A stretch of DNA of 64,000 nt. It comes from Apostichopus japonicus. Taxonomy: Eukaryota; Echinodermata; Holothuroidea; Aspidochirotida; Stichopodidae. Below the pieces are notes generated by a model. The model ran no database searches. It worked only from the letters and a program-made list of their open reading frames with translations, and was not told the origin of the DNA. The stretch is from contig NC_092576.1 of the NCBI RefSeq assembly GCF_037975245.1, positions 31,536,611-31,600,610 on the forward strand, read 5' to 3'. A program made the translations under genes and the position numbers. This document shows, in pieces, positions 1 to 13,400 of the stretch (position 1 is the first letter of the stretch; the number at the start of each line of letters is the position of its first letter).

Positions 1-700
1 TTAACCGCGCTCCAAATAAAGGAACGCGATTTCCCCGCGTTCCAAACAAAGGAACGCGAATTCCCCTCGCTCGCTATTCACCACCGACACAATGGGAGTG
101 AACCGATCGATACAACGCTATTCATAGCGTGGAGGTAGTGTAAACCTATCGCTTGTAACTAACACCCGTTATAAACATCACAATTTTAAACGAAGTTTAC
201 CAACTTTGACGGAAAGAAAGTTTTAATCGAGAATAGTTTCGTGTTGAAGGGCAAAACCTTTTAATACGTGTTTATTTTATTCCCCGATATGTTCTGGTAA
301 CCAGAAGTAATAAAAAGCAAGAAGGAAACTTCGTGTCTTATCCTTTCGCCGTAATATTAACGGACCATTTTTTGTAGTAACATTAGGCCTCGCGTTTTGT
401 GTTGAGTTTAGGGACATTAGGCCAGTGTACGAGTACGAAGTTCACGACTTCGACTGAAAGTTTTAAACGAGAATAGTTTCGTGTTGAAGGGCAAAACCTT
501 TTTTATACGTTTTTATTTTATTCCCCAATATGTTATGGTTACCAGAAGTAATAAAAAGCAAGAAGGAAACTTCGTGCCTTATCCTTTCGGGGTAACATAT
601 CATTTTAAGTAGTAACATTAGGCCCCGCGTTTTGTGTGAACTTTAGGCACATTAGGCCAGGAAACGTTGCACTGATTTTATTTTATTTTTTATAGAGTTC
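1..700. repeat. Tandemly duplicated dispersed sequence (about 238-bp unit)
   Basis: A unit containing gaaagtttta, the phrase tagtttcgtgttgaagggca, a segment around taaccagaagtaataaaaag, and attaggcc..cgcgttttgtg occurs at about 205-425 and again at about 445-660. The first 70 bases carry a shorter repeat (gcgctccaaataaaggaacg / gcgttccaaacaaaggaacg). No coding capacity was seen; this is repeat DNA of unknown class. Confidence 0.6.
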
Positions 701-2279
701 TGTTCATAGGCTTACGAATGCGAAGGTTGTCACTAACTGAAAGGAGTTGTAAAGAGAATAATTGTAGCTATATCCTGGAAACCAAAATGAAAAAGAATTC
801 TAAGCACAAATGCTTGTTTTAAAAAAAAGCAAATTATTATAAAATAAGAATAATGCAACATTGTTAAAGCTTAGAAATGCAAACTAAAAAGAAACAAACA
901 GTCTGTATTTTCTGTAAATCTTTTAAAAATTCTAAAAGAAAAGTTAGGCACACATTAGGCTAGGAAGCTTTGCACTCACAAAGCAAATAAATTAATACTA
1001 TAAAAGAAAACAGTACAACAGTGTCACGCTTAGAGAAGCAAACTAAAAGCAACACACTGTCTATTAGACTAGGAAACATTGCACTTACAAAGGCAACAAC
1101 ATTGAAAAATACGATAAGTAAAATATTAAAATTACCATGCAAGGGATCAAAATTAACATGTAGTTCTTTTTGACTACAGTCTTCAAAGGTTTCACATCAA
1201 GAATAACTTAAATATATGATGAAAAAAAATAGAGGAAAATGGAATATACCAAAAAATACTGTACTTCAAGATTTGACTGCCATTGCTAAGTATCTCTAAG
1301 CATTTCTGTTGGCTGTGTCCATCTTTTTAACGCACTGTCCCCAAACTCTTTTCTGAATGTGAAGTGGTACATGAAACTGCTCCATAATACATTTCCTAAT
1401 TGCAAATACCCTATCCTTATCAAGTGCATTTTTCTTAATCCCATTGACATTACAATTTAAAAGCTCATATGGTGTAAATATTTTACGCATTAAATATCTG
1501 GCAAGACCACATGGATCTCCCTGTTCAGAAAGAGACGACAGCACAACTTCAGGTCTTATTTCTGTTATGACGGAGGATAAGTTTACTTTAAATAGTTGGC
1601 AACATTTTGAAGAAATAATAAAGTGTTACTAAGCGTTTCTTGTGTGAATTTTTTATATAAATTACCATTGGTTCCTGCAGAATGAAAAGAAAAAAGAATT
1701 TCCACCCAACAAATTTGAAGCAGGGCCGGTTAAATTCAAAACATGTTTCTCGTCCGCGCAATTGATGGGCCTCCTTTTTCCTGATTCCCGAGTTTCTTTT
1801 CGGATTACAAGTAATCTAAACCATCCTTAAAAATTATTTTGTAAAGGTTGGAACATATTCCAAACTAGTAGCAGCGCATGAAAAGAAGAAAAATGGCCGC
1901 CCGTTTTTTCAGATCTCAGTACGAGAAACATGTATTTTATTTGGATACTATAGAACAGCTTTCGTTCCCTAGCTGTATGTCGATTTTTTATAAAACCTTC
2001 ATGAAAATTAACAGACTTGTTTGAAAATGGATTTTGAAGCTCAGTCAACAATTTAAGAAATGCTTACCGTTAAATACTGGCGTCAAGCAATACATTTCGA
2101 ATTTATTCCAATAAAGATCCGCAAAGGATAAAAATGATGATTAGAGCTTACTAAAGAGAAATAGAAACTTGCATGTACATGGTCATTTTAAGTATCCAAG
2201 TACTATACAAAGAGATCGAGTTCACCGAAACACCCCTTTTCCCTATCGCCTGAGGAAAACCGTCTTTTATAAATTATAG
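701..2279. other. No recognisable gene
   Basis: This is A+T-rich DNA. Short open frames on both strands (for example near 1296-1544 and 1827-2051) have no family resemblance and no splice context. I see nothing supportable here. Confidence 0.5.
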
Positions 2280-2968
2280 TAGGCCTACCATACAGTACTT
2301 TACATTTGATACAAAAGTTACTTATACAACACACATAATTTGTGTGTGTCGCAATAGTTTAAGTTTTAACCGCGCAGTACACTACCATTCATAATTTGCA
2401 TATTACACCAAAAGTTATAACTTGGCGTCCAGATGGCGGGAAAATGTACAATCATGTACAATTTATTGTGTCGTTGCCATGGTGCAATGAACTTGGGCAA
2501 GTTGCCAAGTTCGAATGTCGATGACCTACTTATGTTCCGTGACCAATGTCAATGGGAATTCTGTGTGTAAAAACTCGTGTTTTCCACGTGCAATATATAT
2601 AGAAGTTTTATGTAAGCGGAACGAATTCGGGGCGGCTCGTTGATTGTGAGGAAGCACTTATCTAATCATCAATTTTTGTGAAAAATATCGTACGTTTTTC
2701 AGAAAATGTACAATCATGTACAATTTGTTGTGTCGTTCCCATGGTGCAATGAATTTGGGCAAGTTGCCAAGTTCGAATGTCGATGACCTACTTATGTTCC
2801 GTGACCAATGTCAATGGGAATTATGTGTGTAAAAACTCGCGCTTTCCACGTGCAATATATATATAGAAGTTTTACGTAAGCAGAGCGAATTCGGGGCGGC
2901 TCGTTGATTGTGAGGAAGCACTTATCTTATCATCAATTTTTGTGAAAAATATCGTACTTTTTTCAGAA
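2280..2968 (+). repeat. Dispersed repeat with internal tandem duplication (262-bp unit)
   Basis: A segment beginning aaaatgtacaatcatgtaca is present at 2441-2702 and again at 2703-2968. Each copy holds a TATATATAGAAG motif and the phrase ggggcggctcgttgattgtg. The same family, single copy and inverted, lies at 50195-50600, including the flank with ttacatttgatacaaaagtt. No open frame is associated. It could be the regulatory end of a retroelement. Confidence 0.7.
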
Positions 2969-3852
2969 AATATTTTTGACCAGTAATTGGAAACTCAATG
3001 TATCAAGAAGTACTGGGGTAGACCTTATCATTGCATTTTGAGGGAAGTCAGATCTTCAAGTGCAAAATATTGTTTTTTCATTTAAGGTTATCGTGGTTTT
3101 CTTGCGAGGTGTATACGGCGTAACTTTTGATGTAGGCTTAGAGGTAGGATCGGCTGATGCATACTAAATGAGAACGTGCAAAAACGTTTGAAGTGTTGTT
3201 TTGAACAGTGCCCGTGAAGCTGTATACTTTGAGAATTCCAAGGGCAGTGACAACGTGCAATGTCTCAGTGCGGTATACAACTGAGTACCAACTCAGTTCC
3301 GTAATGTAACATGTGCGCGAATAGCCCGTATTACTTGCAAGAACATTATACTGTACTGTTCTAGCCCCGAGAAATGATCAATTCGGCTTTCACTTAATCT
3401 GCAATTTTTATTGTTCGCAGCAATCGCGGGAATTCTGTTTGCTAACGTTTCACTCATCAAACCAACTGTTTTTTGCTCCCACTTTCATTTGTATTGTACG
3501 TTGAATTTAAACAGTATAAGATACGTGCTTATACACTATCCCTTCCCTTGGCCGAGTATAAACCCTCGGTCTTCTTTCTACCGGCGACGATCGATATTCT
3601 TTTGTTACCGGATTGGAAGGAATTAAGTAGGATTACAGCCATTGACCGTCTGACGGTAACAATGAACTTCACACTTTTAGCTGGCATGAATAGAATTAGG
3701 GAAGCCTTCCGACGGAATCTGCGCTCTGATAAACAGTTCCCCGCAATTAACTGCATTTCAATGCGGGTTTTAACAAAAGATAGAGCGCGGTTTAAACGCA
3801 CAGAGCGCGATTAAGAGCGCGGTTTTCTCATTTACTTAAAAGCGGTACTGTA
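2969..3852. other. No recognisable gene; GC-rich motif at right end
   Basis: Overlapping short open frames on both strands around 3411-3814 have no recognisable product. At 3782-3825 the sequence agcgcggtttaaacgc...gagcgcggttttc resembles the reverse complement of the first bases of the window (taaccgcgctccaaa). This hints that 1-3825 might be one element, but the match is short. Confidence 0.35.
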
Positions 3853-4345
3853 AGATCATTCATTTGAATACAGCAACTAAGATCATTCATGTTAATACAG
3901 CAAGGAAGATTATTATTCATGCTAATACAGCAACTAAGATCATTCATTTGAATACAGCAACTAAGATCATTCATGTTAATACAGCAACTAAGATCATTCA
4001 TATTAATACAGCAACTTAGATCATTCATGTTAATACAGCAACTAAGATCATTCATATTAATACAGCAACTAGGATCATTCATATGAATACAGCAACTTAG
4101 ATCATTCATGATATATAAATACAGCAACTTAGATCATTCATGTTAATACAGCAACTATGATCATTCATTTTAATACAGCAACTAAGATCATTCATGTTAA
4201 TACAGCAACTAAGATCATTCATATTAATACAGCAACTAAGATCATTCATGTTAATACAGCAACTATGATCATTAATACAGCAACTAAGATCATTCATGTT
4301 AATACAGCAACTAAGATCATTCATATTAATACAGCAACTAAGATA
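3853..4345. repeat. 27-bp minisatellite, about 18 copies
   Basis: The unit gatcattcatgttaatacag plus caactaa (27 bp) repeats with a few substitutions (ttaat/ttgaat/attaat) and some truncated units. It ends about 60 bp before the acceptor of the receptor start exon. Cys-rich open frames on the minus strand are only translations of the repeat. Confidence 0.9.
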
Positions 4346-4403
4346 ACACTAAGTTAACTAAGATGACATATGTATCTGATGATTGTTTCTCCTTTTGCTG
4401 CAG

Positions 4404-4482
4404 TTGATTAACACAGGATTCTTCACAATGGGAAAGTTCACCGTACATTTGACCTCCTTCCTACTGGTCCAGATAGTCTGTG
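4404..4482 (+). CDS. Receptor exon 1: 5' UTR end, start codon and signal peptide
   Basis: The ATG is at 4428 in a good context (A at -3, G at +4). It encodes MGKFTVHLTSFLLVQIVCG (last residue shared with the next exon), a typical cleavable signal peptide with a short basic start and a hydrophobic core. The coding part is 4428-4482 and ends in phase 1 before GTAAGT. A pyrimidine-rich tract ending in TTGCTGCAG at 4403 looks like a splice acceptor. This exon may therefore begin at 4404, with a noncoding exon and the promoter further upstream, beyond the minisatellite. Confidence 0.65.
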
Positions 4483-7400
4483 GTAAGTAAGCTAACCATG
4501 GTCCATCTTAAACGGAAATTGGAAAGTTTATCATCTGGACATGTTGAATGTAAGTCATGCTGAACTCTATTTCAGTGGACAGTGCATATTGCACCTGAAA
4601 GAAAATGACTATCATGGCACTTTCCTATTTCTAAAGCTATAAGAAGCAATCACTACAGTACTTGATTATACAGAGAATTTAGATATAAAACATTCCGGTT
4701 TGCTTTCTTACTCTCTGTCCAGCCTCATCTGTTGTTGGCGAAGTCTGTGAAAAAAAACAGTATCTCGAGCTATATCAGCCAGGAATTATCCAGTGTTCGT
4801 TTGAAGAGGGCTTTCTTGGAGTTCAGTGGTACAATTCAACAGAAGATGGAACCTCTGAGATCATTACCTATATAAGAGATGTAAAAGATGACCCTGGATT
4901 TGGTTCTGGAGATTACGATGTATGGTTAAATGGATCGCTGTTTGTTAGAAACGTAACAGTTGAACATGAAGGAGCATTCATTGTCACCCATGCATCCTCG
5001 GAATCTGCAGAGGTGAAGCAGTATAATATTCAAGTCCAGTTGTTTGGTAAGAACCTCAGACTTTGATCATTCTTCATTTACGTATGAAAGGCTCTAACAA
5101 ATTTAAGCTTTGTAATTATATTGTAGTGTTAGTGTCCATTAATTGAAATGGAATAAATCGTCTATTTCCATTGGCAAATTTCTTCCATCTGAGCCTTCTA
5201 TGGATGACAGACAGGATGCATAATTTGAACATTTTCAATTTGCCGGCTCAACAGTCGGGACACATACAGGAATATTAATAGGCTTGTATCAAGCAACACT
5301 CTATGTGAATGCATGAAACAATTACAGGAGGGTAGGTTCTATTAAATAATTACCCCACCAACAGATATGCAATGAAACAATGAGACGTTCACTATTCACT
5401 ACATGCTAATTTTTCATTTCCTTACATTCAACAGTGAAGCCACAACTTGAATATCCTGTGATTGAAGAGTGTCAAGATAAGAGAAAAATATGCTACATGT
5501 TATACGAAAACCCTCTGGAATTGAGCTGCTCTGTCGAAAATGTCCGTCCTAGAATTTCTTTGATTTGGAATCAGCGAAACTCTCAGCGTGATAAACTTTT
5601 GGAGTCGAATATGACAATAATCAGAAACAGTGAAGTAACATTCACTACTCTTTCGACTGTTAAAATACATAACAACTCCCCATTATTGTCAGTATTGGTA
5701 TGTAGCGTAAACGAGAACACTTGGATCTTGGAGGAGAATGAGACGTTGGTTATCTTAGAGAATGGAAGCGAAGACATATCAAACAGTCCTATTAGACATC
5801 CTGTTGAGCTTCATACTTCTATGATTCTACCCTGTAATGACTTTAACAAAAGGATTCTAGTTTGGAAGAGATCCACTGATAGATCTGAAACCACAGAAGT
5901 CATTCTAATTAGAGTGCAAACCTGGAAAGAGGATTTCAATGAAACATACAACAAGGATTTCAGATTGAAACCTGATGGGTCACTGATGTTGCCACAGACT
6001 GAATTGTATCACCAGGGCATTTATACTTGTGTCGCCAGCGATTATGACATGGATCATATACAAACAATAGATGTTGTTATTTTCAGTGAGTACTTTGATG
6101 TATACATAAATGTTATAAAACCCTCATCTATCAAACGAATAACCTTGACTTCATAAAAGGTGTTACATAATTGAATCAGAGATAAATGTCTATTTAAAAC
6201 CTGCAAACGCTGGAGTCCATCTATCCACAGATTCTGTAACTCACAGTAAGAACGATATGTAGTAAAAAAAGCATTTAGATCCATCTATTGTAACGAAAAG
6301 AGTTCATTTGTTAATTCACGTATAGATGTGTCTAGTTGTTGAAACGTACAATTTCGTGCTTGTCCTGTCCAGGGTCTGAACTTTAATTAAACTTACCCTT
6401 AGATGAAACATATAAATCTTTGGTAGTTAGAAGATATAGACACAGAAGCCATTTAACATATACTCCTCGCATGGCATAACTATAAAGTGATAAAATTATG
6501 CAATGTACTCATTCACATTATGAATGGACTGTAATGCAACATATACAGGTGGACAATGGAACGTATACGATTATATGATCTGTCTAATATATGTTTCTTA
6601 TATGTACAGACTTCTTTACATGATAAGTTTGTATTGACTATATTTAAGTAATTAACCAGTCATTGCGAAATAAAAACACAATGTGCTCCTTTTTTCTTGA
6701 ATAGCCTTTCCAAGCCCGCGGTACATAACTGTAGAAGGATGTGACCATACACAGTATTGTGTACTTGACGTCGCAAGAGAAGGAAACGTGACGTGTTCAG
6801 TTCTTGGAATACGACCAGAAGTTGAACTACAGTGGAGAACTTATGGGAACTATCCTGATTTATCTCTAACAGAGCTGGAAAGGACATCAACAGAAAAGGG
6901 AGGAATCTTTGACATTTCTCTTACAACAAACTTCAAAATTTTATCCGCATCTGAAAGAGGGATCACATTAGAGTGTTTTATAGTAGGACAGAATTCAGAT
7001 GTGTTCAAGCCTCCTATAAAAGCAGCAAGAATAGACCTTAATGTGGCATATGGTAGGTGTTTGTTTACTAGTGATGCTTTGTTATCGGGTTAAAACTAAA
7101 CTATGTGCGATATGTTTATATTTAAAAATGGAATCTTGTTTTTCATAGCAGAAGACGTTAAACCCATCTCTCAAGATTTGTAATAGAACTTGAGAGTAAG
7201 GATGTTCCGATTCAGAGGGATCAAGTAGCCAGGGTTTATTGACCTGAAATTACAATACATTTGATCTAAATATTCTCTTTTATCTAGTTTTAATAGGTGA
7301 ATGATTTTGCAATTGTGAGATCCAGTAGCCAGCTGTAGTTAGAATACAGTCCATATGTTCAGTGGCTTGTAGTTTTCTTATAGCAGTGAATGTTATGTCT

Positions 7401-10400
7401 GATAGAAGTTATGCTTCTAAATGAATGGCTAGTTTGCATCTCGAACGACTTCTTCTTTGGTCTGACTTATGGTTTCTAAATCGGACTTTTCAGAATTGAA
7501 TCATACTTTGTGTGAAATGGGTTGGTAGATAGCGGGTACATGATAATGTATGTTCAATTTGATATTTTGCACATTTATTAGCGGGCAGGGCTTCAGTTGA
7601 TTTTTGCTAAAAATAGCTTGTAAACATGATACGTTAACATATTTAGTAGAAAGGTCCACAGTCAGTGAAAGAACCTTGCTGATCAATTTAATCAACAATG
7701 ACGAAAGCTTGGGATTATAATCTCAATTGGCAGGGAATCACAATAAACCCACTGGCTTTCTGGTTCCTATTTACAGATGGCAACATGGGGATCTCCGGGC
7801 CATCGACAGTTGCTGTGGTAACAACCATAATTGCAGTATTTCTAATTCTGGTGGTTTTGTTCATCTGTCTGATAGGTAGGTACCATGATGCATATCAGAA
7901 TTCCATTGCAATATAGCAAAGTTTGTTAGCTACTTTCTTCTATTCTATTTGTTTTTATTGCATCTACAGTATCCTTATTGACTAAGCGAAAAGTATAGTA
8001 ACTTTTTGTTTATATAAATTGTTGTTTTTTTTTTTTTTTTTCATGATAATAGTAATGATGTTGTATGCGTGTATGTGCGCGTTTGTGATGCCCAGCTTGT
8101 AAACATGATATCTCAAGAATGGTAGGTCGGACCAATTCATATTTAATGTGAAGATGTACCACTCTGAGTACAAGAAGCATATTGTTTTTGGTGGAGGTCA
8201 TTTGAGATCACCAGGGGTCAAATTGTGAAAACCTTGTAAACACAATTTCTTAAGATGGGAATCATGGGCAGACCTCATATTTGATGTGTATAAGAACCAC
8301 ATTAAGTCAAATAAGCCTATTGTTTTTGGTGGAGGTCAAAGGTCATTTGGGGTCACTAGGGTTTAATTGTGAAAACCTTGTAAACACCATACCTCAAGAA
8401 GGGATGCATGAACAGACCTAAAATTTAATGTTTAGAAGAACCTCATTACTTAAAAGAAGTTGTTGTTTTTGGTGGAAGTTGCAGGTCATTTGGGGTCATC
8501 ATAGGTCAAATTATGAAAACCTTGTAAACATGATATCTCAATATTAGAAGCTTGGGCAAATCTCTTACTTGGTATGAAGGTATATAACATTGAGTAAAAG
8601 AAGCCCATTGATTTTGGTGGAGGTCAAGGTTCACTTGGGACAACAGGTCAAATTGTGAAAGCTTTGTAAACATGATCTTGGAAGAAGGGAACCTTGGACA
8701 AATCTCACATTTGGTGTGTGGATGTACCATATCAAATTTAAGGAGCCTATTATTGGTTTTGGTGTAGCTCAAAGGTCATATAAAGTCAACAAACGTCAAA
8801 CATGTACCCTCTTACCGGTCTCTCTACACTTACACACCTTTCTAACATAATATCACAAGGGAAGCTTGGACGGATCACATATTTGGTATGTAATTGTACC
8901 ACATTGAGAATTTTGGGCAGAGGTCAGTGGTCGTTTTAGTTCACCAGGTGTCAAATTGTGAGACCCTGTTTTACACTATATTTCAACAAGGACAGATATC
9001 ATATTTAGTATCTTGATGTATCTATCACATTTAGTAGAAGATGCCTGTTGTTGAGGTGAATGGTCATTTAAGGCCAGCCAGTGTCATTGTTATTTTTTAT
9101 TTTTTATTTTTTCACATCACACTGCTTTTCACTGTATTACTAAGATCAAGTATGTTTTACACCCTCACTATACATTTCGTCAGATTCATGAAGAAAACTG
9201 CTCATGTTACATCATTGAAACTACAATGCATCTTTGCGCGCTGGTTATTTAACCTTACATAAATTATTCCTGCAGTGTTAATCTACCGAAGGAGTCAGAG
9301 AAAAATTGTGGGTGACGAAGAGGTAAGACCGTTATATCTGAAATTATAAAGTCAATCATGGCAAACAAAATATATAAAACTGTTAAACATACTGTAACAC
9401 TAATTCAGTCTAAGATTCCGGGGGCGCTTACTGTAAGTATTCCCTACTGAGGACTGGTGGTGGTATGGCAACAAATGCGGCTTGGATGGTTGTGTGTTAG
9501 TAGCGACGAGCCTTGAATCTTGTTATTACATGCAAAGAATATAACACATAGACAAACAAGTAAAAGAAACGCCCGCTGAGATTTCATAATCTATTACTAT
9601 AATCAGCCACGGTACAGACCATACAGATAATGGTTACAAACATGTCACTCGTCTGATGATCACATCACAGGTGGGAAACTCAGAGATTAAACATGCTGTA
9701 GGTTACCATATACGTATACTATATTAACTTGCACTACCTCTATTTATTGAGCATTTTTGCTGCAGGAAGTGAACAACTGAATTAATCAATACACATAATA
9801 TGTTGCAACAACAACCCGTCGAAAAAAGGCCCTTGCCGCGACCAGTTGCAGCGGCTTCGCAGCAACTAGTTGCAGCGCAGTCGCTGCGACTTCACTTTTC
9901 ACATGCAAATGAGGCTTGTGGCGACTTCGCCGGAAAGGGGGTTGCGGTGACTTCGCCGGAAAGGGGCCTGCGGCGACTTCGCAGGAAAGGGGCTTGCGGC
10001 GACTTTGCCGGAGAGAGGCTTGCAGCAACCTCGCCGCGACTTCACTCTTCACATGCAAATGAGGCTTGTGGCGACTTCGCCGGAGAGGGGGTTGCGGTGA
10101 CTTCGCTGGAAAGGGGCCTGCGGCGACTTTGCAGGAGAGGGGCTTGTGGCGACTTCGCAGGAAATGGGCTTGCGGCGACTTCGCAGGAAAGGGGCTTGCG
10201 GCGACTTTGCCGGAGAGAGGCTTGCAGTGACCTCGCCGCGACTTCACTCTTCACATGCAAATGAGGCTTGTGGCGACTACGCCGGAGAGGGGGTTGCGGT
10301 GACTTCGCTGGAAAGGGGCCTGCGGCGACTTCGCAGGAGAGGGGCTTGTGGCGACTTCGCAGGAAAGGGGGTTGCGGCTACTTTGCAGGAAAGGAGCTTG

Positions 10401-13400
10401 CAGCGACTTCGCAAGGAAAGGGGCTTGCGGCAACTTTCCTGGAGAGGTGCTTGCAACAAAAATAAGACAATAACTTTGTAGGTCTAAACTACTTTATTTT
10501 TAGTTATACTGTTAATTGTAAAACGTCTTATATTATTACTGTCTACTCTAATTTACCTCTGCCCCCCCTCCCATCATCCCCAACATGTCAGCATCACTTC
10601 AGTTTCTTCATCAGTCTCCTGGCTCTGCTGCACTTGATGTTGATTGCCTATGTGACATCAGCATAGATCTTCAGTACACTGCCACCATACACTGGAGAAG
10701 AAAGGCAAATTTCCCTCAGGTTAATGACAAAAACCAATAAGTATCCTCTTCAATTTATCATTATTCAATACTCATGGAATTGTTGAATTTTTTCATTGTG
10801 GATATGAAATTTTAAAGTAATTATAAGTCTTTTCTCTATGCTTAGCCATTACTCTCCAGATCCTTCCTTATACAAGCAAGGAAACTGAAGTACCAGTTTC
10901 ACAGGAAATATTTGCATTATGTATATTTACAGCCGATTTGGGAGGAAGCTGTACAGAATTTATGTCAAATGTTTTTTTGTTTTTTTCAACTACCTAACCT
11001 CCTTTAAAATATGTGGGAATTCTGCTAACTTACATCTAATAGCTTCCATCTGCAGGGGAAACAGCTTTACCACGGATGAATTGTTCCCCTGTGACATATC
11101 TTATGGCTCGAAGAAACCATCCATCATTTCTTTACAAGAAGAGCCTTAGATTTGAGACTTGGAGAGAAGGTTACTATGCCAAGCAGCTGGTATGGCAACA
11201 TTGCAGTTGACAAGTCTCTCCGAATGTGGTGACGCATCCTCCCTATCACTCCAAATGACCTAAAAGAATGAAAAAAATAACAACAAACTGATTAGAAGCA
11301 ATCTGGATCTCTGCAAATTAAACATATATATTATTCATAGCATTTTTGGAATACCACTTCTGGACACTTAAACACGCCTCAACCGTAACACTCATCAACC
11401 CAAATTCTGTTAAGAAATATAGCAAGAGAATTATGAGCAGAATCTGTTGATCTGTTCTTACTGATATCTATGTCAAGACGTTTTTAGCGTGATCAAAACT
11501 CAAGTGCCAGCCTTCCCTTAAAAATGGAGTGATCCTGAGGGTGGGTACTCCATGCATACAGGTCATTCTAGTTTCAGATATCAACAAATGGGACTTTCAC
11601 ATTTGGTGCTGTTGACTCATTTATATGCAAGATAATAAATACGCCTAACTTGTGTTTGGCTTATAACTGGCTATTCAAGGAAGATCGGCGAAGATTGAAT
11701 GGCTATTCAAAGAAGATGTTCAGAGAAAATTTGCGGATATCAGGAAACCACTGAAGAACTTTCTCTTTCTGTGAGATATTTTCATTTACATTTGAAGAAA
11801 ACTCAAGTGCTCAGTTTGCAAACTTCAATTTAACTTAAAAAAAACGTATTGGATCTAGTATTGTGAATCATACTATCTATATTTAATCACTCTCTAGGGT
11901 CCACCACAACAGAAACACAGGCAATATCTTCACATCATTCTTAGAGGAACACACAGTTTCAATATTTGGCATACTGTAGCATATTTATCCCATTTCACAT
12001 CTGTCATATAAAGACAGTACAGACTCAATTATTTTGTGCTATATCTGTGGTTAAACCATGGTTCCAATTAAAAAGTTCACTGGCTGGTTTGTTCGGAACT
12101 GGAACTTAGATTGATAGCGAATTTAATCAACTAGTTACAGTAGCTTAGTTATACCCGGGTACCGTTTTTTTCCGCACATGTTACTTTCCGCTGAAACAAA
12201 ACGGTGTTTTCCGCAAACAAATTTGTCAGTGGAAAACAACGTTTTTTTTCAGCGGAAAGTACCGTTTTTGGGGGAGGAACAGAATGACTTACTGAAATGA
12301 TTAGGCACATGGAAGGATTTAGGAAGATGGAAAATATAGGATTTGACTGTAACAGGATAAAATGTAGCTACGAGACTAGATTATTATTAGGATAGCTAAG
12401 GTTGTAGCTTAGGTTGTAAGCACTAGCTTAAGCTATAAGCACAAGTTTAATTTTAGTTAAACAGCGCCACCTTTTTGTGTTGTAGTTTTCGATATGCCGT
12501 GAAGGTGAAAAAAAGGTGAGCTGCCGTTACGATTTGGTCTCGCTAAGTTTCATCCTTTAGGGGGAGACTCAATCCTTCCTAACGCGGGCGTCCCTTTGCC
12601 CTTTTATCCGCCGACCGCCTCATACTTCTTTAATAATCCCTAATTACAAACACCCCAAGCCTCCTCTAAATTATAAGCAGCTTAACTTTTCTGACATGAA
12701 CTCAGTCTAACCATCCTTTATTGACGTTGTTTGATACTTTCTTATGTTATTTTAATCATCCTGCCTGAATTTGGTATCTTAAAATAAAGGAAAATATAGT
12801 GTACAGGTAAGTGGAAAAAAAAAATGTTTTCCGCAGAAGAATTTTTTCAGCGGAAAGTAATCAGCGGAAAGTAACGTATGCGGAAAACAACTGAAACCGT
12901 TATACCCCTTTAGACATGGGCAAATTACATTCCCAGCAGACATGCTATAGGCTTTAACATTTAAAGTTAACTTCAGGATTCTTTGCACTGAAATACTCTA
13001 AAAGAGTCCCTGAAGTGATAATAGTGATGCATGCCGCCTAGGCCTAGCCTACTCTGTGTTCTGCTAAAATATGCTTAACTATACTGCCTAGGCTTAGCGA
13101 GGCTATAGTCGATTTATATCCTTTAGCTTACTAGAACTTACCACCATAAGCAAACGATGCATCATATGTTTCTGAAGCTGTATAAAATGCACGGAATTTT
13201 CCCCCAAAGGCCATTGAAATTTGTCCCTCGTCATCCATTGGCTACACCAAATCGACTGTCTATCAACCAGAAAAGGCAGATATGCTAGCAATCACCTCCA
13301 AGCGAAGATGGCAGCCCAAGATCCCTAGCAATTGTATCCACTTCGTCTTTTAAAAATTACATTTTTTTCGACGTAAAGAGTTATACAAAAGCAAGAAGGC

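Noticed and set aside
3853-4345. CRISPR array
   Set aside because: Units are contiguous 27-mers without unique spacers, in a eukaryotic genome.
3828-4357. Cys-rich repeated open frames (NMNDLSCCI)
   Set aside because: They are translations of the 27-bp minisatellite, open because 27 is a multiple of three. There is no start context or homologue.
9786-10481. Arg/Ala/Gly-rich open frames on both strands
   Set aside because: They are artefacts of the GC-rich tandem array; frames are open on both strands at once.
11150-11270. Possible minus-strand exon (RHHIRRDLSTAMLPYQLLG)
   Set aside because: It is short and has no recognised family or second exon nearby.
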